This document shows positions 27,774 to 35,976 of a DNA stretch of 48,989 nucleotides, piece by piece. The position numbers and the translations under genes are program-made. The notes beneath the pieces are model-generated. The model was not told the origin of the DNA. It ran no database searches and saw nothing but the letters and a program-made list of their open reading frames with translations. How positions within the stretch are numbered: position 1 is the first letter of the stretch; each line of letters opens with the position of its first letter. Origin of the DNA: Armatimonadota bacterium (GTDB lineage: Bacteria > Armatimonadota > UBA5829); assembly GCA_023474015.1 (NCBI GenBank), contig JAMCYN010000168.1:1-48989 (forward strand), written 5' to 3'.

Positions 27774-28276
27774 GTCTGCTCCTCAGCCCCCTCATGCTCG
27801 ATTTCTTCGTTCAACGGCACGGTCTCAAGCGTCTCGGGGTCGGCTCGGTCTATAAACATAGTGCCGTCCAGGTGGTCCATTTCGTGCTGGAATACGCGGG
27901 CGAGCAGGCCCTCGGCTTTGATCTTGACTTTCTTGCCCTCTTCGTTGATGCCGGCAACCGTCACCCGCTCCGCTCGCGGGACCTCCCCCTGAAGACCGGG
28001 TATGCTCAGGCAGCCCTCGATACCCCACTCTTCGCCGCTCCCGCTGACCATTTCGGGATTGATCAGCGCGTGCCGGCCCTCGCCGACATCGTAGACGAAG
28101 ATGCGCTTGGGTATCCCGATCTGAGGGCCCGCCAACCCAAGGCCCCGCGCCTCGACCATGATCTCGTACATGCGCGGGATCAGCTCCCTGATCTCATCGT
28201 CGAACTCCTTTATGTCCGCCGCACGTGACCTGAGTATGTCCTCGCCATATTTGACAATCGTATCTTGATCCATCAT
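27770..28276 (-). CDS. def: Peptide deformylase
   Basis: 168 residues from ATG 28276 (or the adjacent ATG 28273), preceded by AGAGG. The three family motifs are present: GLGLAGPQ (second Ala of the usual GxGLAAxQ is Gly), EGCLSIPG with metal ligand Cys89, and QHEMDH with ligands His131 and His135 and catalytic Glu132. It removes the N-formyl group from nascent proteins. An in-frame start at 28324 would translate part of a dispersed repeat and is rejected. Confidence 0.95.
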   Translation of the reverse strand: MMDQDTIVKYGEDILRSRAADIKEFDDEIRELIPRMYEIMVEARGLGLAGPQIGIPKRIFVYDVGEGRHALINPEMVSGSGEEWGIEGCLSIPGLQGEVPRAERVTVAGINEEGKKVKIKAEGLLARVFQHEMDHLDGTMFIDRADPETLETVPLNEEIEHEGAEEQT

Positions 28277-28303
28277 CCTCTGACCCCACCCATTCAGTGC
28301 CCC

Positions 28304-28358
28304 GGCGGTTAAAACCACGGCCACAAATACGCAAAGTCGGCCTTCGCCGACTCAACCC
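28304..28358. repeat. Dispersed intergenic repeat (AAGTCGGCCTGCGCCGACT family), copy 3
   Basis: GGCGGTTAAAACCACGGCC, then AAAGTCGGCCTTCGCCGACT and CAACC. It differs from the clpP-clpX copy at a few positions. It lies between priA and def. Confidence 0.8.
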
Positions 28359-28365
28359 AAATTCC

Positions 28366-28398
28366 CTTCTAACCTCTTACCTCTAACTTCTAACCTCT
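28366..28398. repeat. Array of TCTAACCTCT-type units
   Basis: Several overlapping 7-8 base units (CTTCTAACCTCTTACCTC, then TAACTTCTAACCTCTAG) lie just after the priA stop. The same words occur at 9607-9624. Confidence 0.5.
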
Positions 28399-28401
28399 AG
28401 A

Positions 28402-30819
28402 TTATAGCATTGAGACGGGGTCTACATCCACCGTCAACTGCCTGCGAAGCGCCGGGGCCTGGTCGAGCGCCGAACGCAGGAGGCGGACCAGGGCCTCTCG
28501 GTCCCGCGAACGGAGAACCAGGTGCCACCGATACTCCCCGCGCAGCTTCGACAGGACCGCCGGTTCAGGCCCCAGGATGTCTATACCCTTTCGGGCCGCC
28601 ATTGTCGCCGCTTTCAGATGCGTAACCAGCGTTACGAGCCTGTTCCGGGCCTCTTCGTGGTCCGGGTCGCGGGAGAGTATGTTCACGAGCGAGCCGAACG
28701 GCGGGTATTTAAGCTCTTGTCTCTCCGAAAGTTCACGAGCGTAGAATGCCGGGTAGTCGTGCTCGACCGCGCACTTAATGGCGTAGTGATCGGGGTCGAA
28801 TGTCTGAATCACGACCTCCCCCGGCCGCGTTCCCCTGCCCGACCTGCCCGCGACCTGGGAGACCAACTGGAACGTCCGCTCCGATGCGCGGAAATCGGGC
28901 AGATTGAGCGAGGTGTCCGCGCTGATGATGCCGACGAGCGTCACGTTCGGGAAATCCAAACCCTTCGCGATCATTTGCGTGCCGACGAGGATATCCGCCT
29001 CACCCGCGCGAAACGCGCCCAATATCGAGCCGTGGGAGCCCTTGCGGGAGGTGGTATCGCGGTCCATTCGCAGGATTCGCGCGTTCGGGAATGTCTTGCG
29101 CGCCTCCTCCTCCACGCGCTCGGTGCCGATACCGAAGCCCTTGATGCGCCTGCTCTCGCACTTCGGGCAGAGATCGGGCGCGCGGCGGGTGTAATCGCAA
29201 TGGTGACAGCTCAGAGCCTTGCGCGCGCTGTGGAACTTGAGCGACACGGCGCAATTCGGGCAGCGAAACACGAACCCACAGTCACGGCAGAGCAAGAATG
29301 TGGAGTAGGCGCGGCGGTTCTGCAGGAGCATCACTTGCTCCCCGCGTTCGAGCCGCGCCCGAATGCCGTCCTCGAGAATGCCGCTGAAGATAGTGACCTT
29401 GCCCTGGGCGTATTCTTCCCTCAGATCAGCGACGTGGACAGTCGGCATGGGCCGGTTTTCGACTCGGGAGAGCATGTTGTGCAGCGTGAAGCGCCCGGAT
29501 TGCGCCAAGTGATACGTCTCGATGCTGGGAGTCGCGCTGCCGAGAACCAGCGGCGCGCCGACCTTGTGTGCACGATACGCGGCGACCTCGCGGCCGTTGT
29601 AACGCGGCTGGATGTCCTGCTTGTAACTGGTCTCATGCTCCTCATCGACAATCACCAGGCCGAGGTCCTTCAGGGGAGCGAATACAGCCGAGCGCGCCCC
29701 AAGCACGATCCGCGCCTCCCCCTCTTCGATGCGGACCCACTCATCGAACCTCTCCCCCGACGACAGCGCGCTGTGCAAAACTGCCACGAGCGACCCGAAC
29801 CGGCTCTTGAAGATGTTCATCACCTGCGTTGTAAGCGCGATCTCGGGCAGCAGCACCAGGCTCGATTTGCCCCGCGCGAGCGCGTGCTCGATCAGGCGGA
29901 GATAGACCTCGGTCTTGCCGCTGGCCGTCACACCGAAGATCAGATGGCCCGAGTAGCCCTCTGAGTCGGTGGCCGCCGTGATGGCGTCGACGACACGCTG
30001 CTGGTCGGCGCTGAGCGTAACCCCGCGCTGCTCCACGGCGGCAAAAGAGGGCTGGCGGCGAAACGTCACCTCAACTCGGTTCAATACGCCCCTCTTTTCG
30101 AGCGAGGAAATCGAGGAGGATGACGCGCCGAATCGCTGGGTGAGTTCGGTTATGGTGACATCTCGCGCGAGGTCGATGACCATTCGGAGCACCTGCGCCT
30201 GCTTCGAGGTTAGAGAGGTAAGAAGCTGATCGTCCGGTCGGATTCCCGCCGCCAATCGAACGCCCTGCAGGATGCGCGGCTTGCCGGTGGCGGTCACGAT
30301 GCTCCAGACGCGCTTAGCCGCGCCCTTGGACTCCAGACCTCTTAGAGCGCGTTGGATGGCGGCCTTGTCCGCCTGGCCATATAGGCTTTCCAGCGCAGGC
30401 GGCTCGCCACGGGAGGCGATGGCCTCTAAGAGTCTGGCTTCCGATGGAGTCAGATTGGAGATGGCTGGGTCGATGATTTCCACGCGCGCCTGTACGTGAC
30501 AGTGCATCATCCCCGGCATAATCGAAGTCACCACGCGAGGCAGCGGGCACATATATCGCGCGGCTATCCAGCCGGCCATATCGAGCGTTTCCTGGGAAAG
30601 ACGGATCGGGCTGTCAACCTCGGCGATAATGGGGCGCGTGTTCTCGACCGAGGGCGTTTCCTCGAAGCCTATAACGTAGCCGATGGCCTGCCGGGAAGCC
30701 AGCGGCGCCAGCACACACGAGCCGATGCGCACCCTTCCCGCCAGGCCATCAGGTATCTCATACGTCAGTGATTCTATTGGACTGGTCGCGCCGGTGTCGA
30801 CCACGACCCTGGCATACAA
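28402..30819 (-). CDS. priA: Primosomal replication-restart helicase PriA
   Basis: 805 residues from the TTG at 30819, which has GAGGGATG upstream and starts the protein at YARVVVDTG as in the family; a TTG at 30846 adds nine residues. PriA rebuilds replication forks. Visible: an N-terminal DNA-binding domain, Walker A GVTASGKTEV, the DEEH box (VIVDEEHE), two zinc-binding Cys clusters (CRDCGFVFRCPNC and CHHCDY...CPKCES) and helicase motifs V-VI (QMIAKGLDFPNVTLV, QVAGRSGRG). It belongs to the frequent priA-def-fmt neighbourhood. Confidence 0.96.
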   Translation of the reverse strand: MYARVVVDTGATSPIESLTYEIPDGLAGRVRIGSCVLAPLASRQAIGYVIGFEETPSVENTRPIIAEVDSPIRLSQETLDMAGWIAARYMCPLPRVVTSIMPGMMHCHVQARVEIIDPAISNLTPSEARLLEAIASRGEPPALESLYGQADKAAIQRALRGLESKGAAKRVWSIVTATGKPRILQGVRLAAGIRPDDQLLTSLTSKQAQVLRMVIDLARDVTITELTQRFGASSSSISSLEKRGVLNRVEVTFRRQPSFAAVEQRGVTLSADQQRVVDAITAATDSEGYSGHLIFGVTASGKTEVYLRLIEHALARGKSSLVLLPEIALTTQVMNIFKSRFGSLVAVLHSALSSGERFDEWVRIEEGEARIVLGARSAVFAPLKDLGLVIVDEEHETSYKQDIQPRYNGREVAAYRAHKVGAPLVLGSATPSIETYHLAQSGRFTLHNMLSRVENRPMPTVHVADLREEYAQGKVTIFSGILEDGIRARLERGEQVMLLQNRRAYSTFLLCRDCGFVFRCPNCAVSLKFHSARKALSCHHCDYTRRAPDLCPKCESRRIKGFGIGTERVEEEARKTFPNARILRMDRDTTSRKGSHGSILGAFRAGEADILVGTQMIAKGLDFPNVTLVGIISADTSLNLPDFRASERTFQLVSQVAGRSGRGTRPGEVVIQTFDPDHYAIKCAVEHDYPAFYARELSERQELKYPPFGSLVNILSRDPDHEEARNRLVTLVTHLKAATMAARKGIDILGPEPAVLSKLRGEYRWHLVLRSRDREALVRLLRSALDQAPALRRQLTVDVDPVSML

Positions 30820-30858
30820 ATGCTCATCCCTCGCAGCAAGCAACAAACGAGTGCTTGG

Positions 30859-31128
30859 CTAATCATAGACCTCCCGTCTGTGCCGGGCACGAGTTATGAC
30901 GATCAGTCGAGAGACATCGTCGACGTCATACACGATGCGGTAAACACCAACACGGATGCGATAGAGACTACCACCTCCCTTGAGCTTAAGCGAACCCCTT
31001 GGATGAGGATCGCTGCTCAATGAGTTGATGGCTTTGATTACACGTTGTTTGACCTCTGAAGGAAGGGCGCGTATTTCCTTGGCCGCAGATTCGCGCACTT
31101 CGACCTGGTAATCAGGTCTGCTGGGCAT
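30859..31128 (-). CDS. RelE/ParE-family toxin
   Basis: 89 residues. It matches the RelE type II toxin pattern: EVRESAAKEIRALPSEVKQR, then HPRGSLKLKG, YRIRVGVYRIVYDVDD and a C-terminal ARHRREVYD with basic and Tyr residues typical of ribosome-dependent mRNA endonucleases. It overlaps the upstream antitoxin gene by 17 bases, so the two are coupled. It lies between metK and priA as an isolated cassette. Confidence 0.88.
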   Translation of the reverse strand: MPSRPDYQVEVRESAAKEIRALPSEVKQRVIKAINSLSSDPHPRGSLKLKGGGSLYRIRVGVYRIVYDVDDVSRLIVITRARHRREVYD

Positions 31129-31303
31129 TATCTTGTTCCAAATCAGCCTTTAGAGTTTCCCAGGAGATAGTAGGTTCGTTCTTGCGAGCTTCGGAGATGA
31201 TCACATCCTGGAAGTCTTCCCAAAGCTTGCCCCAGTCTCCGAGGTCTATCATGACAGCTTTTCTTTTGCCAGTGTCATCAGTCACATAGCTTATGCCGTG
31301 CAC
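31112..31303 (-). CDS. Antitoxin partner of the RelE-type toxin
   Basis: 63 residues from GTG 31303, with GGAGG eight bases upstream. The N-terminal part (HGISYVTDDTGKRKAVMIDL) resembles the beta-strand start of Phd/YefM-like or DUF2281-like antitoxins. The acidic helical C terminus would bind the toxin. A TATAAT box lies upstream on the same strand (31344-31339) with only a weak -35. The family assignment is tentative; the pairing is clear from order and overlap. Confidence 0.75.
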   Translation of the reverse strand: MHGISYVTDDTGKRKAVMIDLGDWGKLWEDFQDVIISEARKNEPTISWETLKADLEQDNAQQT

Positions 31304-31370
31304 GTGGAAACCTCCATCGGTTCGGTACTCACACTATCATTATAACCTATCTCGTGGAGCAGTCTGCATA

Positions 31371-31402
31371 CGATGCTTCGGCTGCATGCAGCCGAAGCAT
31401 CG
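31371..31402. repeat. Perfect 32-base palindrome after metK
   Basis: CGATGCTTCGGCTGCA (31371-31386) is followed immediately by its exact reverse complement (31387-31402). It begins 10 bases past the metK stop and may terminate the gmk-coaBC-metK transcript. A near-identical copy is at 18144-18174 and a half-related one at 7971-7998. Confidence 0.85.
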
Positions 31403-31412
31403 AACTCCGCAT

Positions 31413-32561
31413 TTATACGCCTGCCTCTTTCCTGAGGGTATCCGCCATATCCGTGTCTTCCCACGGCACGTCGAGGTCGGTGCGGCCGAAGTGGCCGTAG
31501 GCTGCGGTCTGCTTGTAGATCGGCCTCCTGAGGTCCAGCTTCTCGATGATGCCCCTGGGTGTGAGGTTGAAGTATTTGAGGATCAGGTCGCCGATCTTGT
31601 CCTCCGGAATGGTGTTCGTGCGCCAGGTATCGACCATTATCCCCATCGGCTCGGCCTTGCCTATCGCGTAGGCCACCTGAAGCTCGCATCTCTTCGCGAG
31701 GCCCGCCGCGACGACGTTCTTGGCGACGTAGCGCATCATGTAGGCGGCCGAGCGGTCCACCTTGGTCGGGTCCTTACCGGAAAAACAGCCGCCGCCGTGC
31801 TTGGCCATCCCGCCGTAGGTATCGACTATGATCTTGCGTCCCGTAAGGCCCGTATCGCCCTGCGGCCCGCCTACGGAGAACGCGCCGGTGGGGTTGATGT
31901 AGTATTCCGTCTTGGAATCAACCAGGTCCGGCGGCAGGATCGGCTTGATCACCCGCTCGATCATATCATCGCGGATAGTAGTCTGCGGGATGTTCGGCTG
32001 GTGCTGGGTGGAGACAACGACCTTGTCGATGCGGGCCGGCTTGCCGTGCTCATACTGCACCGTGACCTGCGTTTTGCCGTCGGGCCGGAGATAGGAAACC
32101 TGGCCGTCCTTGCGGATCGCCGCCAGCCTCCTGGCCAACTTGTGCGCGAGCATGATCGGCATCGGCATAAGCTCCGGGGTCTCGTCGCAGGCGAACCCGA
32201 ACATCATACCCTGGTCGCCCGCGCCGCCCGTGTCGACGCCCATCGCGATATCGGGCGACTGCGATTGAATGGCGGTCAGAACGCCGCAGGTCTGGAAGTC
32301 GAACCCGTACTTCGCCCGGGAATATCCTACGTGCTCGATAGCCCGCCGGACTATATCGGGAATCTCTACATAAGCCCGCGTCGTGATCTCGCCGGCCACT
32401 ATCACGAGTCCCGTGGTAAGCAAGGCCTCGCAGGCGACTCTGCCCGTCGGGTCCTGCTCGAGTATGGCGTCCAGGACCGCGTCGGATATCTGGTCGGCCA
32501 TCTTGTCGGGATGCCCCTCCGTGACCGACTCAGAAGTAAACATATGTGCTTGTGAACTCAA
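31413..32561 (-). CDS. metK: S-adenosylmethionine synthetase
   Basis: 382 residues from TTG 32561, which follows GGAGGAG; ATG 32543 ([14 protein letters not shown]) is an alternative start. It makes S-adenosylmethionine from methionine and ATP. Signatures: [33 protein letters not shown] and [18 protein letters not shown]. Length is typical. It overlaps the coaBC stop by four bases (TTGA), so it is coupled to the upstream gene. No SAM riboswitch was seen in the operon leader. Confidence 0.97.
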   Translation of the reverse strand: MSSQAHMFTSESVTEGHPDKMADQISDAVLDAILEQDPTGRVACEALLTTGLVIVAGEITTRAYVEIPDIVRRAIEHVGYSRAKYGFDFQTCGVLTAIQSQSPDIAMGVDTGGAGDQGMMFGFACDETPELMPMPIMLAHKLARRLAAIRKDGQVSYLRPDGKTQVTVQYEHGKPARIDKVVVSTQHQPNIPQTTIRDDMIERVIKPILPPDLVDSKTEYYINPTGAFSVGGPQGDTGLTGRKIIVDTYGGMAKHGGGCFSGKDPTKVDRSAAYMMRYVAKNVVAAGLAKRCELQVAYAIGKAEPMGIMVDTWRTNTIPEDKIGDLILKYFNLTPRGIIEKLDLRRPIYKQTAAYGHFGRTDLDVPWEDTDMADTLRKEAGV

Positions 32562-33805
32562 GACAACTCCTCCAAGAAATGATTCTTAACATAATCGAGA
32601 ATTACTCTGGCGACTTCGCGCTTGGACATACGCGGCCAGCATACTTTGTCGCCTGTCCGGGAAATCAGCGTAACCTGGTTGCTGTCGCTGCCGATGACAT
32701 CGCTTCCGCACGATACATCGTTCGCCACGATCAGGTCCAGATTCTTCTTCACCAGCTTACCCTCGGCATACTCCTCCAGGTTTTCGGTCTCCGCCGCGAA
32801 GCCGACGAGCACCGTCTTGCCCTTTTTCCTGCCAACTTCGGCCAGAATATCCCGCGCCTTGTCGAGTTCGAGGATCAGGTGCGCGGACTTCTTGATCTTC
32901 TGATCTTGAATATGGGCGGGAGTGAAATCAGCCGGGGCAGCCGCCGATATGAACACGCGGGAACCCTCCGCCAGGCTCGTAACCGCGTCGAACATCTCCT
33001 GAACAGTCGTGACATCAACTACCGAGACACCGGCGGGCGGCTCCAGGTCCGTGGGGCCGCTCACGAGCGTGACATCCGCGCCGCGCTTCGCCGCCATCTC
33101 GGCAATGGCATAGCCCATCTTGCCCGAGGACCGATTGCTGATGAAACGGACAGGGTCGATCGGCTCGCGAGTAGGCCCCGCCGTGACAAGGAACTTGACC
33201 CCGACCAGGTCCCGCGGACCTCCGATCAATGCCTCTTCGGCGGCTCTCAGTATTACGTCCGGATCGGCCAGACGCCCCACCCCTTCGTCCCCACAGGCAA
33301 GGCGGCCGCTCTCCGGCTGGATGATGATGGTATCACGCTGGCGGAGGCGGTCCATGTTCGCCACCACCGCCGGGTTGGTATACATATTGACATTCATCGC
33401 CGGAGCCAGAATTACCGGGCATCTGACGACCAGCGCCATGGTGGAAAGCATGTCGTCCGCGAGGCCGTTTGCCAGCTTGCCGATGAAATTGGCGGTGGCG
33501 GGGGCTACCAGGAACAGATCGGCGCTCTCCGGTAGAGACACATGGGTGATCTCCGGCTTCACCGGCGGGTCGAAGAGACCCGTAATGACGGGGTTGCCCG
33601 TGAGCGACCAAAACGTCGCCGGGCCGATGAGCTGGGTGGCGTGCTCGGTCATCACGACGTGAACATCCGCGCCGCGCTGGACCAGCGCGCTCGCCAGATA
33701 CGCGGACTTATATGCCGCTATGCCTCCCGTGACACCGAGTATTACCTGCTTACCGGCCAGGATGCCCCTGCTCGTATTAGCTTCGCACTCTACAGTGTTC
33801 GGCAA
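32558..33805 (-). CDS. coaBC: Bifunctional phosphopantothenoylcysteine decarboxylase/synthetase
   Basis: 415 residues from TTG 33805. It carries out two steps of coenzyme A synthesis. The N-terminal flavoprotein CoaC half shows [11 protein letters not shown], the catalytic His in [17 protein letters not shown] and the Cys in [10 protein letters not shown]. The C-terminal CoaB half has [20 protein letters not shown] and [13 protein letters not shown] motifs. The start overlaps the end of gmk by 29 bases; no better start exists. The order gmk-coaBC is common in bacteria, often with rpoZ between, which is absent here. Confidence 0.95.
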   Translation of the reverse strand: MPNTVECEANTSRGILAGKQVILGVTGGIAAYKSAYLASALVQRGADVHVVMTEHATQLIGPATFWSLTGNPVITGLFDPPVKPEITHVSLPESADLFLVAPATANFIGKLANGLADDMLSTMALVVRCPVILAPAMNVNMYTNPAVVANMDRLRQRDTIIIQPESGRLACGDEGVGRLADPDVILRAAEEALIGGPRDLVGVKFLVTAGPTREPIDPVRFISNRSSGKMGYAIAEMAAKRGADVTLVSGPTDLEPPAGVSVVDVTTVQEMFDAVTSLAEGSRVFISAAAPADFTPAHIQDQKIKKSAHLILELDKARDILAEVGRKKGKTVLVGFAAETENLEEYAEGKLVKKNLDLIVANDVSCGSDVIGSDSNQVTLISRTGDKVCWPRMSKREVARVILDYVKNHFLEELS

Positions 33806-34382
33806 TGATTACCGCCTTTAGTTCCTCCGCCGCCTGAACCACGTCGTCGTTCTCAACTATGTAGTCGTAGTGAGGGATTTGCTCCAGTTCCCGGCGCGCC
33901 CGCACCAGCCGCCCGGCGATGGCTTCCTCCGAATCGGTCAGCCTGTTTCTCAGCCGTCGCTCCAGCTCTTCCATGGATGGTGGAACGAGGAAGATCATCA
34001 GAGCCGAGGGCATTTGCCGCTTCACCGCCAGCCCGCCCTGGACATCTATCTTAAGCACGACATCCACGCCTTCTCCGAGCCGGTCTTCCACCCACTGCCT
34101 CGGGGTCCCGTAAAGGTTGCCGCAGAACTCGGCATGCTCGAGAAAACCGCCGGATTCGATGCGCTCACGAAACTCCTCTTCGGAGACAAACGTGTAGTCC
34201 ACGCCCTGCGCCTCGCCGTCGCGCGGTTCGCGGGTGGTGGTAGTCACGCACTTGCGGGCTCTCGGATATATCTTAGCCAACTCAGCCAGCACGGCGTCCT
34301 TGCCGACACCGGACGGGCCGGAGACGACAATCAGCAGCCCTTCACATCTCACAAACTTATCCCAGGGCCGCACGCCGGACAT
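33777..34382 (-). CDS. gmk: Guanylate kinase
   Basis: It phosphorylates GMP to GDP. The P-loop SGPSGVGKDAV and the GMP-binding segment TTTREPRDGEAQGVDYTF are clear, and the body aligns in size with the ~190-200 residue family. The start is uncertain: ATG 34382 gives 201 residues, GTG 34391 and GTG 34352 are alternatives, and none has an ideal ribosome binding site; CTAGGAGG lies farther upstream at about 34405. Transcription starts from the consensus promoter near 34430. Confidence 0.94.
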   Translation of the reverse strand: MSGVRPWDKFVRCEGLLIVVSGPSGVGKDAVLAELAKIYPRARKCVTTTTREPRDGEAQGVDYTFVSEEEFRERIESGGFLEHAEFCGNLYGTPRQWVEDRLGEGVDVVLKIDVQGGLAVKRQMPSALMIFLVPPSMEELERRLRNRLTDSEEAIAGRLVRARRELEQIPHYDYIVENDDVVQAAEELKAVIIAEHCRVRS

Positions 34383-34436
34383 CACGCTCACGATTCGTCC
34401 ACAACCTCCTAGGGGCCATCCCCTCAAATCGTGAAA

Positions 34437-34465
34437 AGTATATCACGACAGCCCCATAGTGTCAA
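34437..34465 (-). promoter_or_regulatory. Sigma-70 promoter of gmk-coaBC-metK
   Basis: On the minus strand TTGACA (34465-34460) and TATACT (34442-34437) have a 17-base spacer. The predicted start near 34430 leaves a ~48-base leader before gmk. Confidence 0.8.
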
Positions 34466-34496
34466 CGAATCGAGTTGCCTGAGACGCGTTTCAAGA

Positions 34497-34526
34497 TTGA
34501 CTGAGAAACGGTCGATATGGTAATAT
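34497..34526 (+). promoter_or_regulatory. Promoter of tRNA-Ser
   Basis: TTGACT (34497-34502) and TAATAT (34521-34526) lie 18 bases apart, placing the start a few bases before the tRNA. It is divergent from the gmk promoter about 30 bases away. Confidence 0.5.
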
Positions 34527-34537
34527 TTACTCGGCGC

Positions 34538-34628
34538 GGAGCGATGTCCGAGTTGGTCGAAGGAGCAGCACTGGAAATGCTGTAGCGGGGCAACTCGCTC
34601 CTGGGTTCGAATCCCAGTCGCTCCGCCA
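34538..34628 (+). tRNA. tRNA-Ser (anticodon GGA)
   Basis: Class II tRNA with a long variable arm. Acceptor GGAGCGA pairs with TCGCTCC; the anticodon stem CAGCA/TGCTG holds loop CTGGAAA with anticodon GGA (reads UCC/UCU); the T arm is CTGGGTTCGAATCCCAG; CCA is encoded at 34626-34628. The phage-derived genes begin about 200 bases past its 3' end, making it a candidate integration site. Confidence 0.96.
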
Positions 34629-34830
34629 TTGCTTACGCTCGACACATCCCCGGCAGTGCTAAACTGGCCGCAAATTGTCCGCACAAATCGAATCCTAGAG
34701 CCTTTCCAAGCGTGGGGCTGTACAAGAACGTCTTAGGAGTCGTCCGGCAGGGGTAGAGGCGGCGTAGTGGCCCAGCCAGCCGCCTGCGTGATGCGAATCC
34801 GGCTGGCCCAGCAAAACCAGCGTGATTTGT

Positions 34831-35676
34831 CTATTTCGCTATTTTATAGTTCGCCCAAACACACTCCGTCCGCCGATGCTTCTCCCCGCGTCCGCCAGCG
34901 CCCTGGGTGCCGCCTCTTCGGGTGGCGCCGACCGCACGGCAGTCCACATCCCAGGTCCGCGTTTCCCAGCCGAGCATGTCATACAGGGGGTTGGGATAGC
35001 CGGATAGCAACGCCTTTCCCTTGATGCCCTTGAGAATCTCGACGAGCTCCCTATGGTCCTCCGCTGTCAGTTCGCATCGATACCGCCCCGACTTCCGCGT
35101 CTCCGGCAGGTATGGAGGGTCGAGATAAAAGAACGTCCGTTCGGTATCATAGCACTCAATCACCTTGCGGAAATCCCGGCACTCGACCTCCACCATCGAC
35201 ATGCGCTCGCTGATCAGCGGGAGGAGGCACAAGACGTTGCGATAGGCCACCGCCTTCTCGGCGCTGCCGGATGTGCTCGCCGTCACGTTAAGACCGAAGC
35301 TATTGCCGATCACGCCGCTGAAGCTGAATCTGGCGAGCACAAAGAACCGCCTGGCGCGCTCGATGGGGTCGGGGTCCTCATTGAGGCGTCGCTTGCAGAA
35401 GTCGTACTCCGCTCGGCTGTATGGGCTGAGCCAGGCGCGATGATAGAAGTCGGGGAATTGCTGGGGATCCCGGAGCACTCGGAAGAGGTTTACCAAATCC
35501 TCGTCGAGATCATTGTAGACCTCGATCGGGCTGGGCTGTTTGGTGAAAAGCAGCGAGCCGCCGCCGCCGAAAGGCTCGCAATAGGTGTGATGCTCGGGGA
35601 AGAGGGGAAGGAGCTTACCGGCCATGAGCGCCTTGCCGCCGAACCATTGAATGGGAGAGCGAAGTCGAGCAGACAT
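34831..35676 (-). CDS. D12-class DNA adenine-N6 methyltransferase
   Basis: 281 residues from ATG 35676, which has AAGGAGG at five bases; an upstream start at 35709 is less likely. It transfers a methyl group to adenine in DNA, as in Dam-type enzymes. Motifs: QWFGGKALMAGKLLPLFPEH (AdoMet region), EPFGGGGSLLF and the catalytic DPPY in FFYLDPPYLPET. The C-terminal end after about residue 245 is Gly/Arg-rich and not typical of the family. No restriction enzyme is adjacent, so it is probably a phage orphan methylase against host restriction or for regulation. It is driven by a promoter carrying a LexA-type box. Confidence 0.9.
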   Translation of the reverse strand: MSARLRSPIQWFGGKALMAGKLLPLFPEHHTYCEPFGGGGSLLFTKQPSPIEVYNDLDEDLVNLFRVLRDPQQFPDFYHRAWLSPYSRAEYDFCKRRLNEDPDPIERARRFFVLARFSFSGVIGNSFGLNVTASTSGSAEKAVAYRNVLCLLPLISERMSMVEVECRDFRKVIECYDTERTFFYLDPPYLPETRKSGRYRCELTAEDHRELVEILKGIKGKALLSGYPNPLYDMLGWETRTWDVDCRAVGATRRGGTQGAGGRGEKHRRTECVWANYKIAK

Positions 35677-35693
35677 AATGCCTCCTTGCAACA

Positions 35694-35705
35694 GAACATT
35701 TGTTC
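35694..35705. promoter_or_regulatory. LexA (SOS)-type box GAAC-N4-GTTC
   Basis: GAACATTTGTTC is an exact match to the GAAC-N4-GTTC operator used by LexA in Gram-positive and related bacteria. It lies directly downstream of the methylase -10 element, over the expected transcription start, an ideal position for repression. Confidence 0.6.
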
Positions 35706-35707
35706 GC

Positions 35708-35737
35708 ATGGTAACTCGGGAGGAGGAAACGAGTCAA
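35708..35737 (-). promoter_or_regulatory. Promoter of the adenine methylase gene
   Basis: On the minus strand TTGACT (35737-35732) and TACCAT (35713-35708) with an 18-base spacer. The start would fall in the LexA-type box. Confidence 0.5.
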
Positions 35738-35765
35738 GCAAAAAAGTTGAAAAAAATTGCCGCAA

Positions 35766-35798
35766 CTACTTGACAGGCTACAAGTAGTCGGGTATAAT
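35766..35798 (+). promoter_or_regulatory. Consensus promoter with overlapping operator
   Basis: A perfect sigma-70 promoter: TTGACA (35770-35775), 17 bases, TATAAT (35793-35798). The inverted repeat ACTACTTG (35766-35773)/CAAGTAGT (35782-35789) covers the -35 box and spacer and is probably a repressor site. It drives the small plus-strand operon. Confidence 0.75.
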
Positions 35799-35833
35799 TA
35801 TAATGTCGATGGACAAAGAAAGGAGGTGAAAGG

Positions 35834-35932
35834 GTGGTAGGTAAAATAAAAGACTTCCTGGAGATCGGGGTTGCTGTTCTCACGCTGGTAACGTTGATAA
35901 AACAGTTGACCAAGAAAACCAAGAAGTCCTAA
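35834..35932 (+). CDS. 32-residue single-helix membrane peptide of the prophage control operon
   Basis: Read directly from the sequence: GTG 35834 with a perfect AAGGAGGTG ribosome binding site (35820-35828), stop TAA 35930-35932. The product starts VVGKIKDFLEIG, continues with a hydrophobic stretch (VAVLTLVTLI) and ends in a lysine-rich tail (KQLTKKTKKS). The basic end would lie inside the membrane's cytoplasmic face. It is the first gene after the strongest promoter in the window, so high expression is expected. The function is unknown; short phage membrane peptides include toxins, superinfection-exclusion factors and lysis inhibitors. Confidence 0.6.
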   Translation: MVGKIKDFLEIGVAVLTLVTLIKQLTKKTKKS

Positions 35933-35937
35933 AGACC

Positions 35938-35957
35938 GGGGAGGGGAAACCCTCCCC
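35938..35957. terminator. GNRA-capped hairpin after the 32-residue gene
   Basis: GGGGAGGG and CCCTCCCC enclose a GAAA tetraloop. There is no T run, so it may be an mRNA processing or stability element that sets expression of the first gene against those downstream. Confidence 0.55.
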
Positions 35958-35976
35958 ACACCTACCGCATTATACC

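Noticed and set aside
28522..29964. 480-residue plus-strand open frame opposite priA
   Set aside because: It is antisense to the well-conserved PriA helicase and has no recognisable family pattern.
31293..32555. 420-residue plus-strand open frame opposite metK
   Set aside because: Shadow of metK; MetK motifs are unmistakable on the minus strand.
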